From Absidia repens (Eukaryota > Mucoromycota > Mucoromycetes > Mucorales > Cunninghamellaceae): DNA of 64,000 nucleotides. Shown here piece by piece: positions 59,772-64,000 of the stretch. Location of the stretch: contig MCGE01000026.1 in NCBI GenBank assembly GCA_002105175.1, positions 1 through 64,000 of the forward strand, written 5' to 3'. Within the stretch, counting starts at the first letter, position 1; every line of letters begins with the position of its first letter. Under the pieces are notes generated by a model. That model had not been told where the DNA came from, made no database searches, and was given only the letters and a program-made list of their open reading frames with translations. The position numbers and the translations under genes were made by a program.

Positions 59772-60593
59772 CAATAGTTTATCTTTGTTAGGATAGAATA
59801 GTCTTTTTTTTGGGATATAATAAAGTCAATGAAATACAAGCTTTTTTTTTTTTGTCATATCCTTGTCTTTATTTTCGTGTCATTGTGTGTATAGTAATAG
59901 AACGTGTAAAACAAGAGTGGTATGGATAATGCCTAACTATTTGAATGAATGACTGTGCTGTATATATATGTAGTGATAAAGAGGGACAGAGGGATTGGAA
60001 GAAGAGAAGATATATAGTCCTTTTAAAGGAGAGTGTCGCATGGGAGCATTCACAAAGAAAAACTAGATTAGGGGGACGGAACACAAAAGCGCAAGGACAG
60101 TTAACGACCAAGATTTTTTGTTTTCGGGGGGAAAAAAGGGGGTGGGTAGAGAGAATGGTGCAACGCCATCGTCAAACAAAAAAAAAAAAAAAAAAAAAAA
60201 AAAACGGGAACCTGTTTGATATCGCCACTATTTTTTTTTTTTTTTTTTTTTTGCGTTATCTCTTTATCTTTGACAATAAGGTACAATGAAAAGATGGTTA
60301 TTCTCAAATAAGATATAGTGTAATTGGGATCCTTTAACAAAATAAGTCATTCCGAAATTCCAAAAATATCAATGATTAAACTCCTGAAAGGACAAGGGGT
60401 AGGAAAGAACTGACAGTCAAAGACAATGAAATTAGAGAAATGGGTTTTTAAGGTCATGCGAAGTTTGATGGCATCTCCTTTTTTTTTTTTTTTTAGCCTC
60501 TGGGAAAAAAGTGATCAAGACTCAATATAAATACGAGTGAGTTCTTTTTTTTTTTTTTTCTTTTTTAATATCATACTAAATATAAAATCAAAC
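59772..60593. other. intergenic region AVL9 to GGPPS
   Basis: AATAAAGTC near 59820 is the AVL9 poly(A) signal. Poly(A)24 at about 60179 and poly(T) runs at about 60231 and 60481 punctuate the GGPPS upstream region. No coding region recognised. Confidence 0.45.
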
Positions 60594-61947
60594 ATGTTGA
60601 CTGCTGCTTCCGTTGTTCCTCCTGTGCCCAAGCAAACCATGGTGAACGTGGGAATTGAAACACCGCTACCAAAAAACAAAGAAGATGTAATTGAAAAAAA
60701 TGCAAATGTCATCTCGGCGCCAATTCATTAACTAATTACTTTTTTCTTCTTACTATATAGATTCTCCTGGAACCTTTCCAATATTTGCTTGCTTACCCTG
60801 GTAAAGATGTCCGGGCTAAAATGATTGATGCCTTTGATGCTTGGCTACATGTACCAAAGGATAAACTCAAAGTGATTACAAAAGTCATTGAAATGTTGCA
60901 TAGTGCAAGTTTGCTGTAAGTATATTTTACTTCATATATGTATTGCCGGGGTTATCTGACAAGAAATTATTTAATAGGATTGATGATGTAGAAGATGACT
61001 CAGCATTAAGAAGAGGTGTACCAGCAGCTCATCATCTTTATGGTGTGCCTCAAACTATCAATTGCGCTAACTATGTTTATTTTCTGGCCTTATCGGAACT
61101 GGTCAAGCTGGATAATCCTAACATGGTCACGATTTATACTGGTAAGTGTATTTGTAAAGGGTCAGGAACAAGACGAAAAAAAACAAAGTGATTTATAAAT
61201 ATATATCTCCTGTATATATTTATAGAGGAATTGTTAAATCTTCATCGTGGACAAGGAATGGAATTGTTCTGGAGGGACACTTTAACTTGCCCTACCGAAG
61301 CTGAATTTCTCGAAATGGTTGATAACAGTAAGAGACCGAGAAAAAAAAATGCAGCCTCAACACCGCTTTCAATCCCCGCTTATCACCCCTCCTTTTTTTT
61401 TTTTTTTAGAAACTGGTGGTCTATTACGATTAGCTGTCAAATTAATGCAAGAAGCGAGTGATGAAGATATGTAAGTACCAGATTTGGAGACCGAGAAAGT
61501 AGAGTTTTTCTTTAAAGTAATATATAAATATATATATACTTATGCCGATCTTCAATTTTCTTTGTTTTCAGTGATTGTACTGGGCTAGTCCAAAAGATCG
61601 GAATTCATTTCCAAGTAAGGGATGACTATATGAATCTTCAATCAACGACATATACAGACAATAAAGGCTTTTGTGAAGATCTGACCGAAGGCAAATTCTC
61701 ATTCCCTGTGATTCATGGTATTCGTACTGATCCCAATAACCGTCAATTGTTGAACATTCTACGCCAGCGAAGTGAATCGGTGGAACTGAAGCAATTTGCA
61801 CTGCAATTATTGGAAAAAACAAACACGTTTGATTATTGTCGTCGGTTCTTGATGGATATGGAAAAACAAGCCAGAGATGAAATCGCCGCCCTTGGTGGAA
61901 ACCCTAAACTGGAGAAAATTATGTCCATGCTCAGCATTCCTCTTTAA
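60594..61947 (+). CDS. carG: geranylgeranyl diphosphate synthase
   Basis: Six exons: 60594-60686, 60761-60915, 60978-61141, 61226-61327, 61410-61470, 61572-61947; 316 aa. It is a trans-isoprenyl diphosphate synthase that adds isopentenyl-PP to farnesyl-PP to make C20 GGPP, for protein geranylgeranylation and, in many Mucorales, carotenoids and trisporoids. Motifs: [17 protein letters not shown], first aspartate motif [14 protein letters not shown] (DDxxD, about 82-95), [54 protein letters not shown], second aspartate motif [12 protein letters not shown] and [19 protein letters not shown]. The wording is close to Mucor carG-type enzymes. The residues before the first aspartate motif (EMLHSASLL) have small side chains, as in C20 synthases of this type. 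The first intron donor (GTAATT after GAT) is placed by alignment with the family EDI-LEP start. Confidence 0.95.
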
Positions 61948-62273
61948 AAAAAAAGAACCCCCTCTTCCGCTCTATTTTTTTTTTTTTTACTTTTATTTTT
62001 ATTAATGATTTCAATAAAAAATTTGTTGTTGTTTTTTTAACAAAAAAAAAGATGCCTCATTTGTTTACTGTTGGTTTGTGATACGAAGAAACACCAGAAT
62101 TCTCCCACCCTCCTTTTTTTTTGACGTTTATTTCTAAACTTTTATGGCTTGTTTGTGTTCCTGTTTGTGTGTGTGCGTGTGTGCTCAAGTACCGCATCTT
62201 CGGCTGAATTTCTCATTTCTCTTTCTTTCAATTTTTTTTTTCCCTTTCCCACACACAGATAAGATCCTGAAAA
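61948..62273. other. 3' region of GGPPS and leader of the small zinc-knuckle ORF
   Basis: CAATAAAAAATTTG at about 62012 is the GGPPS poly(A) signal. A long pyrimidine tract ending CACACACAG at about 62258 looks like the acceptor of a leader intron for the next ORF. Confidence 0.5.
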
Positions 62274-62408
62274 ATGATTCGTGCATCTACACTTGATAAT
62301 ATCTATACCTTAGAAGCAGGTTTGACTCCATCTACTGCAACAATGTGCTCTTTCTGTAATGGTGATCACGCTGCCTGGAACTGTCCCAAACGTCATCGGC
62401 CTCGATAA
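62274..62408 (+). CDS. 44-residue zinc-knuckle-like small protein
   Basis: ATG at 62274 (context AAAAATGATT), stop at 62408. The sequence contains CSFCNGDHAAWNC, a C-X2-C-X3-H-X4-C arrangement one residue shorter than the retroviral-type zinc knuckle (C-X2-C-X4-H-X4-C), followed by a basic end PKRHRPR. It is preceded by a strong pyrimidine tract and AG consistent with a leader intron, and followed about 150 bp later by AATAAAG, so a complete short transcript is plausible. It could be an RNA-binding miniprotein, or the surviving end of a longer gene. No homologue is recognised. Confidence 0.45.
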   Translation: MIRASTLDNIYTLEAGLTPSTATMCSFCNGDHAAWNCPKRHRPR

Positions 62409-62689
62409 GCCAGGAAGAATCCATGGGCAATACATCATCATCAAAAAGTCAATTTCAATTGTCCCTACAATATACCAACCAACTCCCTTTTCAGCCATCA
62501 TACGTCAGAAATAGTCAATTTGTTCAATAGATATATATAAAAAAATCATTTATTTCCATCAATAAAGTCATGTTATTTTCATTTGTATCAACTTTCAACT
62601 AGTCCAATATGCCTTGGTTTTATTTTTTATTTCATCACATCAGCTATATTAATATTAGCCTAAATTAACATGTAAACTATTGCGCTAAT
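62409..62689. other. 3' region of the small ORF
   Basis: AATAAAGTCATG near 62562, then AT-rich DNA leading to the dispersed repeat. Nothing else seen. Confidence 0.4.
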
Positions 62690-64000
62690 CCAAACGCCAA
62701 CATGTATCTTATAAGCCACAGTCACGATGATCGCCGATTCTTGAAGAGGAGGTACAAAACGCCAAAAATAGGCAGGTGATCCAGAGAGAAAGGGAAGTGC
62801 TACCAGATTACATTCTAAAGGAAAAGAAACCAAAGTATCAGCGTTTTCTTCAATTTTTTTTTTTTTTTTTTTCGCATTAAAAGTGTTTTCCTCAATTAGA
62901 CCGAATTGCACCATATTGTCTGGAAAGGCATCAAGAGATGAGAATAACCAGGCTGCCGATGTTGAATGATGGCAATTACTGCCATAAGAAGAGAGCCACC
63001 ATGTTGGTGATGCGTATCGTGTTGATGTAAAAAAACAATATAAGGAAAAACGAGTTCGCTTTTTGTATCTAGTGGCCAAATAAAATAATTCAAATCCCGC
63101 CCACGTGAAATATATATTTTCTCTCTTCCGGCTGTTTTATTTTTTCGACTCTCTTTCTTTTTGTTTATTTTTTTTCCCCCCTTTATTTTTTTCTCCACCA
63201 TTCAACTTCTATGGGGTTCTTTTGGACTTAGAATAGCGTTAGGACTAGTTTAGAAGCGTTTTCAGAAAAGGGATTACAAAATGCATGGGGAAATTCTTTC
63301 ATTTTGGATCTAGGATCTGATGTCACCATTAGTCGGCTTTTCGGGACCTCCATTAGCTTAGCTTAGCGTTAGTTTGCTCATAGTTTGTATCTATATCTGA
63401 ATAAATTATGTCTCTTTTACATACTGAATGAAAACTATCCGACTAGTCTCTTTTCATGTCTAAAGCAATAGATCCCTTTTTACGGTTGTCCTTTGATATT
63501 AGTATTGACTATTCTCCAGCTCCCACTTTAGGTCATTACTGAGCATTGTTCTGACCTCACGTTAGTCTCTCCCCCATACTTCATCTACCATACCTTCCAT
63601 TGCATCCCTTGTTAAATGAGTCTCTCACCTTTAGTTTCAGTATATACCAAATACGTTTCAATAAAATATACCTTTTTATTAAAGTACTCTGACACATTTG
63701 ATAAAACAAAGTCTATAATGTAGTTTTTATGTGAGTGTCCTGCAAAACACTATTCTTTAATTCATCCGCTATGACCACTTCCTCATCCGTACGGTAGAAA
63801 CTAGTTGGCAGTGTTAGATCACTTACTATAAAAGGTGACCTTATTCCTCCTCGGCCAACCATATAAATAATTATAGGCTGCTCTGTTGCGTGTAGCTGTC
63901 ACTATAGAATATTCATCATTGCAATCTAGCTTATATATGAATACTCACCTTATCCCTTTTGGATTATTGACCGGTTTGACAGTTTTAAGTGACATGATAT
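62690..64000 (+). repeat. dispersed ORF-less element, copy 5, running off the window
   Basis: The 5' part (GCACCATATTGTCTGG at about 62908, CCACCATGTTGGTGATG) matches 48500-48650. TTCAAATCCCGCCCACGTG at about 63090 is followed by a T-rich block, AGGACTAGTTTAGAAGCG, a degenerate hairpin core (GATTACAAAATGCATGGGG), the TTTCAATAAAATATACC signal, and the 3' part shared with 34.1 kb (CTAGTTGGCAGTGTTAGATC). Confidence 0.7.

Noticed and set aside
59945..60289. 114-codon plus ORF
   Set aside because: Runs through A and T homopolymers; basic composition reflects A-rich DNA and no homologue is recognised.

Overview
The window looks like nuclear DNA from an early-diverging filamentous fungus, most likely Mucoromycota/Mucorales. 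The genes are split by many short GT-AG introns (about 50-150 nt). Intergenic DNA is AT-rich with long poly(A)/poly(T) tracts. The GGPP synthase is of the carG type, there is a fungal UNC13/Git1-type protein, and AATAAA signals follow most stop codons. The species cannot be fixed from sequence alone. All gene models below were spliced by hand, and each reading frame was checked across every junction.

Layout. 1.4-9.8 kb: RAB3GAP1-like catalytic subunit (-), divergent from an ER nucleotide-sugar transporter HUT1 (+), then a CHMP7-like ESCRT protein (-). 9.9-20.4 kb: a gene-empty repeat nest built as a large imperfect palindrome, with two tandem arrays near its axis (a 13-bp repeat and a very G-rich minisatellite). 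20.5-32.2 kb: UNC13/Git1-like C2 protein (-), AP-3 sigma (+), septin-like GTPase (-), Rix1 (-). A tRNA-Arg(UCU) lies at 32.6 kb. 33-36 kb: repeats and a decayed spliced gene. 36.4-46.1 kb: single-finger GATA factor (+), STK16/Env7-type kinase (-), nucleoporin Nup159/Nup214 (+). 46-50 kb: copies of a dispersed repeat. 50.2-62.4 kb: Asf1 (-) divergent from ribosomal protein L26 (+), then dynein intermediate chain, Avl9, GGPP synthase and a 44-residue zinc-knuckle ORF, all (+). The window ends inside another dispersed-repeat copy.

Functionally this is a housekeeping region rich in membrane traffic and cytoskeleton genes (Rab3GAP, CHMP7, UNC13-like, AP-3 sigma, STK16, dynein IC, Avl9). Ribosome assembly/translation (Rix1, L26, tRNA), nuclear transport (Nup159), chromatin (Asf1) and isoprenoid synthesis (GGPPS) are also represented. 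Four gene pairs share head-to-head promoter intervals. I see no operon-like or defence-like system. The unexplained material is in the repeats: the 10.5-kb palindrome and a dispersed, ORF-less family with a conserved hairpin core and repeated TTCAATAAAA signals.

Sequence oddities in genes: a one-base frameshift in the dynein intermediate chain, a GC-AG intron in the same gene, an L26 gene whose last coding exon is only the stop codon, tandem in-frame splice donors in AVL9, and Lys replacing conserved Arg in the RAB3GAP1 signature.
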